From PALSA-612 sp046729255 (lineage in GTDB: Bacteria > Actinomycetota > Thermoleophilia > Gaiellales > Gaiellaceae), in assembly GCA_046729255.1 (NCBI GenBank), contig JBKPGF010000044.1, positions 1 to 64,000 on the forward strand: 64,000 nucleotides of DNA, written 5' to 3'. A program made the translations under genes and the position numbers. Below, in pieces: positions 44,283 through 52,121 of this stretch; position 1 is the first letter of the stretch; each line of letters starts with the position of its first letter. The notes beneath the pieces were generated by a model that did no database searches, was not told where the DNA came from, and saw nothing but the letters and a program-made list of their open reading frames with translations.

Positions 44283-44603
44283 CCATCCACAGCTGGAGTC
44301 CGTTGGGACCGGGGAGGGGCCCGGCCCCTTCGGGTGGACCGGCGAAAGTCCGATTGGCTTACCCCCCGAACTTTTCGCCGGGAGGCCTGTCCGCGACGCA
44401 TCTGCACTCGTAGGTGCCCAGTCGGCCTCTGGCCGGAAATCCAACGCGTAAGCGAACTGGATTTCCGGCCCACTAGACGACCACGAGCTGCCAAGAGAGC
44501 AGCTCGCAGTCGGCCGTCAGTCAGCCCCGCCGCCGCAAAGTGGCGGGGCGTACTGACGATGTTAGAACACGTCGCCCGCGTGAGGCGGGCCGCTTCGAGT
44601 TCT
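44283..44603. other. 320-bp gene-free block of strong hairpins between glnA and the PRC-like gene
   Basis: Both flanking genes end here (convergent). At least five stems are visible: 44339-44349/44370-44381; perfect 13 bp 44431-44443/44458-44470; perfect 8 bp 44484-44491/44499-44506; 44516-44521 plus 44524-44531 with 44542-44549 plus 44552-44557; and 44574-44579/44585-44590. None ends in a T-tract. No ORF of gene quality runs through it. It may be a structured non-coding RNA or a two-sided 3'-end region. Confidence 0.6.
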
Positions 44604-45974
44604 TTACAAAGCCGCCAGGTAGCGCTCCATCTCCCACTTCGTGAGCTGCACTCGGTACTCGTCCCATTCCTTCCGCTTGATCTCGACGTAGCGGTCGAAG
44701 ATGTGTCGCCCGAGCGCCTTGCGGGCGAGCTCGGACTGCGACAGCTCGTCGATCGCCTCGCCGAGCGTCTCGGGCAACGACACGATCCCTCGCTCGCGCC
44801 GCTGCTCGGCGGTGAGGTGGTAGAGGTTCGTCTCCATCGGGTCGGGCAGCTCGTAGCCCTTCTCGATGCCCTCGAGCCCCGCGTGGAGGAGGCACGCGAA
44901 CGTGAGGTACGGGTTGCAGGCCGGGTCCGGGCAGCGGATCTCGGCACGCGTCGCCTGCTCCGACCCCGGCTTGTAGAGCGGGATGCGGATGAGCGCCGAG
45001 CGGTTGCGCTGCGACCACGCGACGTAGACGGGCGCCTCGTAGCCCGGCACGAGCCGCTTGTACGAGTTCACCCACTGCGCGAACACCGCTGCGATCTCTC
45101 TCGCGTGCCGCAACTGGCCGGCGATGAACGCCTTGCCGACGTCGGAGAGGTGCCACTTGTCTTCGGCGTCGAAGAACGCGTTGCGCCCGTCGGTGAACAG
45201 GGACTGGTGCGTGTGCATCCCGGAGCCGTTCTCGCCGAAGATCGGCTTCGGCATGAACGTCGCGTAGACGCCGTTCTTCGCCGCGATCTCCTTCACGATG
45301 AGGCGATACGTGAGCACGTGGTCGGCCATGTCGAGCGCGTCCGCGTACCGGATGTCGATCTCGTGCTGGGACGGCCCCACCTCGTGGTGCGCGTACTCGA
45401 CGGGGATACCCATCCCCTCGAGCGCGTGGATCGTCTCCTGGCGCAGCTCCGTGGCCGCGTCGAGCGTCGTCTGCGCGAAGTACCCGCCCTCGTCGAGCGT
45501 CTCGGGCGAGTCGGCGCTCGAGAAGAGGAAGTACTCGAGCTCCGGGCCGATGTTGAACGCGTCGAAGCCCATGTCCCGCATGCGCTCGACCGCGCGCCGC
45601 AGGACGTGACGAGGATCTCCCTCGTACGGCTCGCCGTCAGGCGTGACGACGTCGCAGATCATCCGCGCCACCTTCGAGCGGTCGCCCTCGGAGTGCGGCA
45701 TGAGCTGGAACGTCTTCGGGTCGGGGATCGCCACCATGTCCGACTCCTCGATGGCGTTGAAGCCGGTGATCGAGGAGCCGTCGAAACCCATGCCGTCGTC
45801 GAGCGCGTCCTCGATCTCGGCCGGCGTGATGGCGAAGCTCTTCAGGTGCCCTTCGAGGTCGGTGAACCAGAGGAGGATGAAGTCGACGCCCTCCTCCTTG
45901 ATGCGCTCGAGCACTCGCCCTCGCTCGGCCGGATCGCTCGTTGCCCTGTCCCTCGTCTCTGCCATCTGCGTCAT
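44604..45974 (-). CDS. glnA: glutamine synthetase type I
   Basis: A 456-residue glutamine synthetase making glutamine from glutamate, ammonia and ATP. It has the N-terminal FILLWFTDLEGHLKSFAITP, the Glu-rich metal loop DGSSITGFNAIEESDM, GPELEYFLFSSADSPET, the ATP region VYATFMPKPIFGENGSGMHT, SALIRIPLYKPGSEQATRAE and the C-terminal RHIFDRYVEIKRKEWDEY. A Tyr in METNLYHLTAEQ sits in the adenylylation-loop region, but I cannot tell whether it is modified. ATG 45974 has AGGAGGAG upstream. An intrinsic terminator lies only about 30 nt ahead of the start. Confidence 0.95.
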   Translation of the reverse strand: MTQMAETRDRATSDPAERGRVLERIKEEGVDFILLWFTDLEGHLKSFAITPAEIEDALDDGMGFDGSSITGFNAIEESDMVAIPDPKTFQLMPHSEGDRSKVARMICDVVTPDGEPYEGDPRHVLRRAVERMRDMGFDAFNIGPELEYFLFSSADSPETLDEGGYFAQTTLDAATELRQETIHALEGMGIPVEYAHHEVGPSQHEIDIRYADALDMADHVLTYRLIVKEIAAKNGVYATFMPKPIFGENGSGMHTHQSLFTDGRNAFFDAEDKWHLSDVGKAFIAGQLRHAREIAAVFAQWVNSYKRLVPGYEAPVYVAWSQRNRSALIRIPLYKPGSEQATRAEIRCPDPACNPYLTFACLLHAGLEGIEKGYELPDPMETNLYHLTAEQRRERGIVSLPETLGEAIDELSQSELARKALGRHIFDRYVEIKRKEWDEYRVQLTKWEMERYLAAL

Positions 45975-46004
45975 CGCTCCTCCTGTAGTCGGCTTCCGAA
46001 ATGC

Positions 46005-46035
46005 AAAAAGCCCCGGGCAAAAAACTGCCCGAGGC
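46005..46035 (-). terminator. intrinsic terminator in the glnA 5' region
   Basis: On the minus strand GCCTCGGGCA pairs with TGCCCGGGGC (10 pairs, one G-U; arms 46026-46035 and 46010-46019) followed by TTTTT (46005-46009). It is about 30 nt before the glnA ATG, and the ribosome site occupies most of the remainder, so glnA probably reads through it. A TAGACT box about 15 nt upstream of the stem could be the promoter. Confidence 0.7.
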
Positions 46036-46166
46036 CACGTCGCCTCAAACGACCGTGTCAGTCTACAGGCGCCGGGAGGACGGTGCGGAGATCGGGCTCG
46101 CGGCCGTGATGGCGAATCGCCCTGCCGTAGAGCGCGAGCGCCTGCGACAGCACGATCGCGCCGGCG

Positions 46167-46970
46167 CTACGGCTTCCGGGCAATGAAGACGACGATGTCA
46201 TCGTCCGCGGTGGGCGGCCGGTCGGCGAGCGCTCCATGCACCTCGACGTCCACGAAGCCGGCTCGCTCGAGCAGGAGCTCGAGCTCATGGGTGAAGTAGC
46301 AATTCTCGGTCAGCGCATGCTGCTCTTCTGCGATGAGCTCGCTGTCACGCCAGAGGAACGCGCGGATCTCGCGCGAGGTCGACTGTTCGATCGGATCGAA
46401 GTCGACGATCCGCGCGCGAAGTTCGATCTCGTCTCCGTCCGCCGCCCGTTTGCGGTGACCCTCGGCCGGCCACGTCCGCGGTAGCTCGCCGCGTTCGGCC
46501 TTCTGCCAGACCTTCCAGGGCCTGCCGTTCGCGTACGGCACCTCGTTGTCGAGGACGAGCGTGCCGCCGGGCTCGAGGTGCTCGTAGAGGCGGCGCAATC
46601 CCTCGAAGTCGTCAGCGCGCCGGCCGCCCAGACCGAACCCGCCGCACACGACGATCGTCCGGTAGCGGCGCGGCAGGTCGAGCTCGTGCATCGCCTGCGC
46701 ATAGAGGTTGGGCGGAGCGAGCCCCTCTCGCTCCGCCCGCTCGCGGACTCGCTCGAGCATGTCCGCCGAGATGTCCGAGCCATCGACGTCGAGTCCTGCA
46801 TGGAGGTACGGGATCAGAAGCCGCCCGGTTCCGCACGCCGCATCGAGCGCCGGCTGTCCGGCCTCGACGAACTGCCGGAACCAGTCGATCTCCGGCCCGT
46901 CGAGGTTGAACTCAGCCCACCACCGCGAGACGAGGCCGTAGTGCCAGGTCTGCGCAGCGGTGGCGGTCAT
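46167..46970 (-). CDS. SAM-dependent methyltransferase
   Basis: A 267-residue class I methyltransferase. The SAM-binding motif I is ALDAACGTGRLLIPYLHAGL with the acidic strand VDGSDISADMLERV; motif II region is YRTIVVCGGFGLGG; post-motif LEPGGTLVLDNEVPY. The C-terminus ends in DDDIVVFIARKP, typical of small-molecule methyltransferases. ATG 46970 overlaps the ABC permease stop (ATGA), making it the last gene of the exporter operon. It may modify the exported compound; the substrate is unknown. Confidence 0.85.
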   Translation of the reverse strand: MTATAAQTWHYGLVSRWWAEFNLDGPEIDWFRQFVEAGQPALDAACGTGRLLIPYLHAGLDVDGSDISADMLERVRERAEREGLAPPNLYAQAMHELDLPRRYRTIVVCGGFGLGGRRADDFEGLRRLYEHLEPGGTLVLDNEVPYANGRPWKVWQKAERGELPRTWPAEGHRKRAADGDEIELRARIVDFDPIEQSTSREIRAFLWRDSELIAEEQHALTENCYFTHELELLLERAGFVDVEVHGALADRPPTADDDIVVFIARKP

Positions 46971-47752
46971 GCCGACGCACCGGTGTAATTGCGGAGCCCG
47001 AAGCGCCAGAACCAGCGTGTGACCGCGAAGAACACGACCGCCAACGCGGCCGCGAAGGCCAGCGTCTGCCATTCGAGGCGCGATGTCACCGCCTCGGCCG
47101 GCACCGTCACGGCAAACGCGATCGGGACGAGGAACGTCACGCCGAAGCGGAGCCAGGTCGGGTAGATCCCGACCGGCCAGCGACCCGTCTGGAACACGCC
47201 CTCGAAGAGATCGGGCAGATGCCACAGGTTCACGACCCAGAACGCGAGCGTCGCCAGCAGCATCCAGAAGCAGTAGAGAAGGACGGCCCCGAACACGAGC
47301 GCAACGGCGAAGCCGAGGACATCTAGGAGGCCGAGGTCGCCCTCGAGCCGCACGAGCGCGACGCCGATCACGGCGGCCCCACTGAGAATGTCGACGGCCT
47401 GCCAGATCTCCACCTGGCGGACGCTGACGAGCATCTGCGCGTCGACGGGCTTGGTCAGCGCGTAGTCGAGCTTGCCATCCCGGACCTCTTCGGTCAGGCG
47501 CATCATGTTCGGCTGGATAAGGGCGCGGATGAAGCCCCCCACGAGGATCTGCACACCGAGGACGGCGAGAAGCTCGGACTCCGACCAGCCGTTCAGCTCC
47601 GTGGTGTGCGAGTAGACGAGCGCGAGCATCACGAGGCCCACAGCGAGAGACAGCAGGGACTGGAGCAGCTGGAGCGCGAAGTTCACGCGGTACTGGAGGT
47701 CGGTCATGACCCCCACGCGTAGGTGCAGCAGCGCCACACGCAGCGTCGTCAT
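46967..47752 (-). CDS. ABC-2 family permease (DUF990-like)
   Basis: A 261-residue membrane protein with about six hydrophobic segments, beginning TLRVALLHLRVGVMTDLQYR. The sequence RLTEEVRDGKLDYALTKPVD is the conserved cytoplasmic loop of the DUF990 permeases that work in pairs with one ATPase. It lies downstream of a second permease of the same family (47769) and of an ATPase (48608), with a 16-bp gap, so the two permeases probably form a heterodimer. Confidence 0.82.
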   Translation of the reverse strand: MTTLRVALLHLRVGVMTDLQYRVNFALQLLQSLLSLAVGLVMLALVYSHTTELNGWSESELLAVLGVQILVGGFIRALIQPNMMRLTEEVRDGKLDYALTKPVDAQMLVSVRQVEIWQAVDILSGAAVIGVALVRLEGDLGLLDVLGFAVALVFGAVLLYCFWMLLATLAFWVVNLWHLPDLFEGVFQTGRWPVGIYPTWLRFGVTFLVPIAFAVTVPAEAVTSRLEWQTLAFAAALAVVFFAVTRWFWRFGLRNYTGASA

Positions 47753-47768
47753 GCTCGCCTCTCGCGCA

Positions 47769-48611
47769 TCAGTTGTTCACGGCCGTGTAGTGCTTGATGG
47801 CTCGTCGCCAGACGAGGGAGAAGATGCCGATGCCGACGACCGTCCAGAACGCCTGCATGCCGATGCCGGCCAGCAGCTCGGCGTTGGAGAGGTCGCCGAC
47901 GAGCGTCTCGATCGGGAAGTAGAACGCCCACTGGAACGGCAACGCCCAGGCCAGGGCCTGCACCCAATCGGGCATGAGCGTCATCGGCACGAGCCGTCCC
48001 GAGAGCAGGAGCTCGACCGTGATGTAGAGCGAGAATGCCGCTCCCACGCGCGTCGTCCAGAAGCACAACATGCCCACGGCCGTCTGGTTGAACGTGCGGA
48101 TGAGGTACGCACCCCAGATCGCGATCGCGAAGGCGACGACCTCGGTCGCATGGATGTCGAACGTCGGATCGAAGAGCAGCGTCAGCGCGACCGCTATCGG
48201 CAGGTACATGATCATCCAAGGCAGCTTCGAGCCGGCGAAGCCCGCGATGTCGTAGTGGATCGGATGGATCGGCCTCAGCAGCTGGCCCGAGAGCTCGCCC
48301 TCGCGGATCCGCCACTCCCAGCCGAACGGTGTGAAGACGACGTTCATGTTGCGGACGAACGTCCAGACGATGTAGTACGCGGCGAGCTCCCCCGTCGTCA
48401 GCCCGCCGACCGTGCCGCCCGAGTCCTCGGCGATCGTCGTCCAGACCACGAGGTAGATCACGGGCTCGGCAACCATCCCGAGCAGGTACATGTACGCGGC
48501 GGCGCGGTACTGGAACTGGGACGACAGCTGCGTCCGCATCGCCGTCAGGTAGAAGTCGACGTACGAGCGGAGCCGTCCTTCCTGGGGTAGTGCGACTGGC
48601 GCCGTGCTCAT
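47769..48611 (-). CDS. ABC-2 family permease (DUF990-like)
   Basis: A 280-residue membrane protein starting STAPVALPQEGRLRSYVDFY and containing FTPFGWEWRIREGELSGQLL, which corresponds to the REGxLDxxL loop of its partner. About six membrane helices. The start overlaps the stop of the ATPase gene (ATGA). With the 46967 permease and the 48608 ATPase it should form one exporter. The substrate is unknown; drugs, lipids or peptides are exported by relatives. Confidence 0.82.
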   Translation of the reverse strand: MSTAPVALPQEGRLRSYVDFYLTAMRTQLSSQFQYRAAAYMYLLGMVAEPVIYLVVWTTIAEDSGGTVGGLTTGELAAYYIVWTFVRNMNVVFTPFGWEWRIREGELSGQLLRPIHPIHYDIAGFAGSKLPWMIMYLPIAVALTLLFDPTFDIHATEVVAFAIAIWGAYLIRTFNQTAVGMLCFWTTRVGAAFSLYITVELLLSGRLVPMTLMPDWVQALAWALPFQWAFYFPIETLVGDLSNAELLAGIGMQAFWTVVGIGIFSLVWRRAIKHYTAVNN

Positions 48612-49591
48612 TGCTCCGCCTCGCGCGCGAAGACGAGCTCGATGACGTCCTCGATCGGCGGGTCCTCGACGTTGAGGTCGAGCACCTGTTGCTCGGCGAG
48701 CAGGCGCGCCGTCACGCGTGCGGTCTCCGCCTTGGGGACGCGGAGCGTGACGAGGTCTCCGTCGCGGTGGATCACCTCGCCGTACGCCGAGAGGTCACCG
48801 GCGCCGTTCTCCAGTGCCACGGCCACCGTCTTCCACGCGGCGACGGTGTCGGCGAGGGCCGCGAGGTCGCCGTCGAAGAGGATGCGGCCGTGGTGGATGA
48901 CGATCACGCGCTCGCAGAGCGCCTCGACATCGGCCATGTAGTGACTCGTCAGCATCACCGTCGCCTCGTGCCGCTGCCGATACTGGGCCACGAACTCGCG
49001 GATGCGCTTCTGCATCGTGATGTCGAGCCCGATCGTCGGCTCGTCGAGGAACAGCACCGGTGGCCGGTGGAGCAGCGAGCCGACGATCTCCACCTTCATG
49101 CGCTCGCCGAGCGACAGCTGCCGCACCGGCTTGCGCACGAGGTCGGCGACATCGAGCAGCTCGATCAGCTCGTCCCGCGTCTCCAGGAACTGCTGGCGCG
49201 GGAGGCGGTATATCGACCGGTTCAGCTCGAACGAGTCGAGCGCCGGCAGGTCCCACTGGAGCTGGTTGCGGTTGCCCATGATCAAGGCGATCCGGCGCAG
49301 GAAGTCCCGCTCGCGCTTCGAGGGCACGTGGCCGAGCACTCGGGCTTCCCCCGAGGTGACGTAGAGCAGCCCCGAGAGCATCTTCAGCGTCGTCGTCTTG
49401 CCGGCGCCGTTCGGGCCGAGGAAGCCGACGATCTCGCCCGGCGCGAGGTCGAACGTGATGCCGTCGACCGCCCTGACCTCGCGCATCTTCCGCCGGACCA
49501 GGCCTTTCGTGGCCGCGCGCAGCCCGGCCTCGCGCTCGGGCACCTCGAACGTCTTCCGCAGCTCCGCGACGTGGACGACGGGCTCGCTCAT
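48608..49591 (-). CDS. ABC transporter ATPase (exporter type)
   Basis: A 327-residue ATPase. It has an N-terminal insertion TFEVPEREAGLRAATKGLVR, Walker A GPNGAGKTTTLKMLSG, signature LSLGERMKVEIVGSLLH and Walker B VLFLDEPTIGLDITM. The C-terminal 70 residues (AAWKTVAVALENGAG onward) are a regulatory extension of the kind found in ABC-2 exporters of this class. It belongs with the two DUF990-like permeases downstream and overlaps both neighbours by ATGA. Confidence 0.9.
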   Translation of the reverse strand: MSEPVVHVAELRKTFEVPEREAGLRAATKGLVRRKMREVRAVDGITFDLAPGEIVGFLGPNGAGKTTTLKMLSGLLYVTSGEARVLGHVPSKRERDFLRRIALIMGNRNQLQWDLPALDSFELNRSIYRLPRQQFLETRDELIELLDVADLVRKPVRQLSLGERMKVEIVGSLLHRPPVLFLDEPTIGLDITMQKRIREFVAQYRQRHEATVMLTSHYMADVEALCERVIVIHHGRILFDGDLAALADTVAAWKTVAVALENGAGDLSAYGEVIHRDGDLVTLRVPKAETARVTARLLAEQQVLDLNVEDPPIEDVIELVFAREAEQ

Positions 49592-50424
49592 CCGCTTCGC
49601 TTCAGCTTCCCGTGCCTCTTGGCGTAGACCTCGCCGCGATGGAAGGTCCAGAGGCCGAGCGGGATCGACACCACGCCGATGACGATCATTGGCCAGATGT
49701 CGCTCCACAGCGTGTCCAGTGCGGCCCCCTCCATGATCGCCGCACGGATGCCGTCGAGCGCATACGTCGCCGGTGACAGCTTCGCGAGCCATTGCATCCA
49801 CTCGGGAAGCACGGACACCGGGTAGTACACGCCCGAGACGACAAGCAGCGTGCCCTGCGCGACGAACCCCAGCTGCGTCCCCTTCTCCGGTGAGATGAGC
49901 GGCAGGACGGACACCATCATGCCGATACCGATGAACGAGACCGACGAGATGACGAGGATGACGAAGGCGGCGAAGTAGTCGGCGTTGGGCACGGTGAGAT
50001 CGAAGAACAGGAAGGCGCAGATCGCGTACAGGAGCAACGCCCTGATCAGCCCGTAGAGGACCGCGAAGACCCCCTGCCCGGCCAGGTGCATTGCCCGCGA
50101 CAGCGGCGCCATGAACGTGTACTCGATCGTCCCCTCCCAGCGCTCCCATGCCACGGTCTCCATGAGGAAGGCGAAGAGGATGCCGAGGTACGCCCAGACG
50201 ACGGCGCCGATGAGCAGGTACGTCATCGTCTGGTCGACGTCGATCTTGACGCCGCTCGCCTCGATACCCTTGGCGATGAAGACGATCGTGAGCGTATTGG
50301 CGATGGTCCAGACGAGCCACGCGACGTCCCACCAGATGTAGCGCTTCGTGAGGTAGGCGTTCCGCTCGACGACGCCGCCGGCGCCGACGAGCTCGGCTCG
50401 CACTGCTCCCAGCATCGCCCTCAT
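49588..50424 (-). CDS. ABC-2 type permease (DrrB-like)
   Basis: A 278-residue membrane protein with about six helices. The central AFLMETVAWERWEGTIEYTF, then PLSRAMHLAGQGVFAVLYGL and YPVSVLPEWMQWLAKLSPAT, are typical of ABC2_membrane permeases of antibiotic exporters. It sits between the ATPase at 50421 (its probable partner) and the ATPase at 48608, overlapping each by ATGA. The Pro and Trp in the SVLPEWMQW turn mark the usual extracellular reentrant loop. Confidence 0.85.
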   Translation of the reverse strand: MRAMLGAVRAELVGAGGVVERNAYLTKRYIWWDVAWLVWTIANTLTIVFIAKGIEASGVKIDVDQTMTYLLIGAVVWAYLGILFAFLMETVAWERWEGTIEYTFMAPLSRAMHLAGQGVFAVLYGLIRALLLYAICAFLFFDLTVPNADYFAAFVILVISSVSFIGIGMMVSVLPLISPEKGTQLGFVAQGTLLVVSGVYYPVSVLPEWMQWLAKLSPATYALDGIRAAIMEGAALDTLWSDIWPMIVIGVVSIPLGLWTFHRGEVYAKRHGKLKRSG

Positions 50425-51230
50425 GCAAACACCTCCCGTTCCAGATCCTCCTGACTCATCTCTTCCTCGAACGCGCGGCCGGTGGCGGCGAAGAACGCCT
50501 CCTCGAGGGTCTCGGCGCCGTAGCGCTCCTTCAGCTCGTCCGCCGGCTCGAGTGCCAGCAGCTCGCCGCGGTCGAGGATCCCGACGCGGTCAGCGAGCGC
50601 CTCAGCCTCCGCGAGGTCGTGCGTGCAGAGCAGGATCGTCGACTCGTGCGTGTCCCGGATCTCGCGAATGAACTCCTGCACCTCGAGCTTCGAGCGCGGG
50701 TCCAGTCCCGTGGTCGGCTCGTCGAGCAGCAGCAGCACCGGCGAGGTCAGGAGCGCCCTGGCCAACGCGACCTTCTGCTGCATGCCGCGCGAGAGGTTCT
50801 CCATCGACTCGTTACGCCTCTCGGCGGGGAACCCGACGCGATCGAGGATGCGCGGGATCTCACCGCGAGTCTGCTTCGCGGTCATCCCGTAGTAACGGGC
50901 GGCGTAGCTGAGGTTCTCAGCCGCCGACATCTTCTTGAAGAACGAGGCCTCGACCGAGACCCGGTTGACGAGCTTGCGGACGGCCCGCGACTCCGCGAAG
51001 ACGTCGTGGCCGAACACGCGCGCCGTTCCGCCGTCGTGCAGGAGCAGCGTCGAGAGCAGCCGGACCAGCGTCGACTTGCCCGAGCCGTTCTGGCCGAGGA
51101 TGGCGACCGTCTCACCGCGCTCGATGGTGAAGGAGATGTCCTTCAGCGCCGCAAACGGCACGCGGCGGCGCCCCCGACCGCTTCGGCGGCGGAACTCCTT
51201 GCGCAGGTTGTGAACTTCAACTGCGGACAT
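50421..51230 (-). CDS. ABC transporter ATPase (DrrA/CcmA-like)
   Basis: A 269-residue ATPase. Walker A GQNGSGKSTLVRLLS, signature NLSRGMQQKVALARALL, Walker B VLLLLDEPTTGLDPRS and His-switch ILLCTHDLAEAEAL. A basic insertion before the P-loop (RRRSGRGRRRVPF) is unusual. It is the first gene of the six-gene operon, starting at ATG 51230 with AGGAG 8 nt upstream. The permease at 49588 is its likely partner. Confidence 0.9.
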   Translation of the reverse strand: MSAVEVHNLRKEFRRRSGRGRRRVPFAALKDISFTIERGETVAILGQNGSGKSTLVRLLSTLLLHDGGTARVFGHDVFAESRAVRKLVNRVSVEASFFKKMSAAENLSYAARYYGMTAKQTRGEIPRILDRVGFPAERRNESMENLSRGMQQKVALARALLTSPVLLLLDEPTTGLDPRSKLEVQEFIREIRDTHESTILLCTHDLAEAEALADRVGILDRGELLALEPADELKERYGAETLEEAFFAATGRAFEEEMSQEDLEREVFA

Positions 51231-51373
51231 GCGGTGCTCCTAGTCGATGGAACGGCGACACGAGGACGTCACCCGGCGAAGCGCGGGCGGCGCACGGGGA
51301 CTCAGTGGTCAGCCGAGGAGCAACATCGCGACGGCCACCTTAGCAGCCGAGGGCGACGCGGGCAATCTCGCCG

Positions 51374-51386
51374 TAGGGTTCGGCGC
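51374..51386 (+). promoter_or_regulatory. -10 element TAGGGT, leaderless start
   Basis: TAGGGT (51374-51379), 7 nt, then GTG at 51387. There is no ribosome site. The rest of the 156-bp divergent spacer to the ABC operon shows nothing else I can name. Confidence 0.5.
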
Positions 51387-52121
51387 GTGGACGTGCGCTT
51401 CGCCGACTGCCGCTACAGCCTCGCCGATCCTCCGTCGGCACGGCGCGCCTACCTCGAGGGGCACATCCCCGGCGCGGCGTTCCTCGACCTCGACACCGAG
51501 CTCTCCGACATCTCCATTCCACCGCAGGTCGGCGGCCGTCACCCGCTGCCCGCTGCGGAGCAGTTCGCCGCGGCCGCAGGTCGGGCCGGCATTGGGGCCA
51601 ACACGCTCGTCGTCGCATACGACGACGCGATGACGGGCGGCGCGGCGCGGCTCTGGTGGCTGTTGCGGCACTTCGGCCACGACCAGGCCGGCGTGCTCGA
51701 CGGCGGGCTCGAGGTCTGGCTCGGCCCCCTCGCGACGGGCGAGGAGACGATCGAGCCTGTGCCCTTTACGCCGCGCGAGCGCAGCGACGACGTCATCACG
51801 ACCGGCGAGATCACGGATCGGCTCGGCGATCCGAGCCTGGTGCTGGTCGACGCGCGTCCAGCCGATCGCTATCGCGGCGAGGCCCTCGGCCTCGACCCGG
51901 TGGGCGGCCACATTCCCGGCGCCGTCAACGTGCCGCTGTCGCCCGGGACGAAGGTCCCTGCCGAGCTGCTCGAGGCCGAGGAGCTCGCGTGCTACTGCGG
52001 CTCGGGAGTGGCGGCCTGCGCGACCGTCCTGGCCCTCCACCGGGCTGGCCGCACGGACGCCCGTCTGTACGCAGGATCGTGGAGCGAGTGGTCCCGCAAA
52101 GGCTTGCCGGCGGAGCGGTGA
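51387..52121 (+). CDS. thiosulfate/3-mercaptopyruvate sulfurtransferase (two rhodanese domains)
   Basis: A 244-residue tandem rhodanese. The inactive N-terminal domain includes AYLEGHIPGAAFLDLDTELS, and the catalytic C-terminal domain has VLVDARPADRYRGEALG, GHIPGAVNVPL and the active-site loop CYCGSGVAACATVLAL with its Cys. It transfers sulfane sulfur from mercaptopyruvate or thiosulfate to a thiophile such as thioredoxin or cyanide. The CGSGV loop favours 3-mercaptopyruvate over thiosulfate. It is coupled by GTGA to pheA, perhaps only by convenience. Confidence 0.9.
   Translation: MDVRFADCRYSLADPPSARRAYLEGHIPGAAFLDLDTELSDISIPPQVGGRHPLPAAEQFAAAAGRAGIGANTLVVAYDDAMTGGAARLWWLLRHFGHDQAGVLDGGLEVWLGPLATGEETIEPVPFTPRERSDDVITTGEITDRLGDPSLVLVDARPADRYRGEALGLDPVGGHIPGAVNVPLSPGTKVPAELLEAEELACYCGSGVAACATVLALHRAGRTDARLYAGSWSEWSRKGLPAER

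Noticed and set aside
44283..44603. RNase P RNA, tmRNA or SRP RNA in the structured block
   Set aside because: GCGAAAGTCCG resembles part of the RNase P 5' motif, but the other universally conserved blocks, the tmRNA tRNA-like ends and the SRP tetraloop domain are all absent.
51231..51386. Additional regulatory element in the ABC/sulfurtransferase spacer
   Set aside because: Apart from the -10 box before 51387 and the ribosome site before 51230, no palindrome or hairpin stands out.
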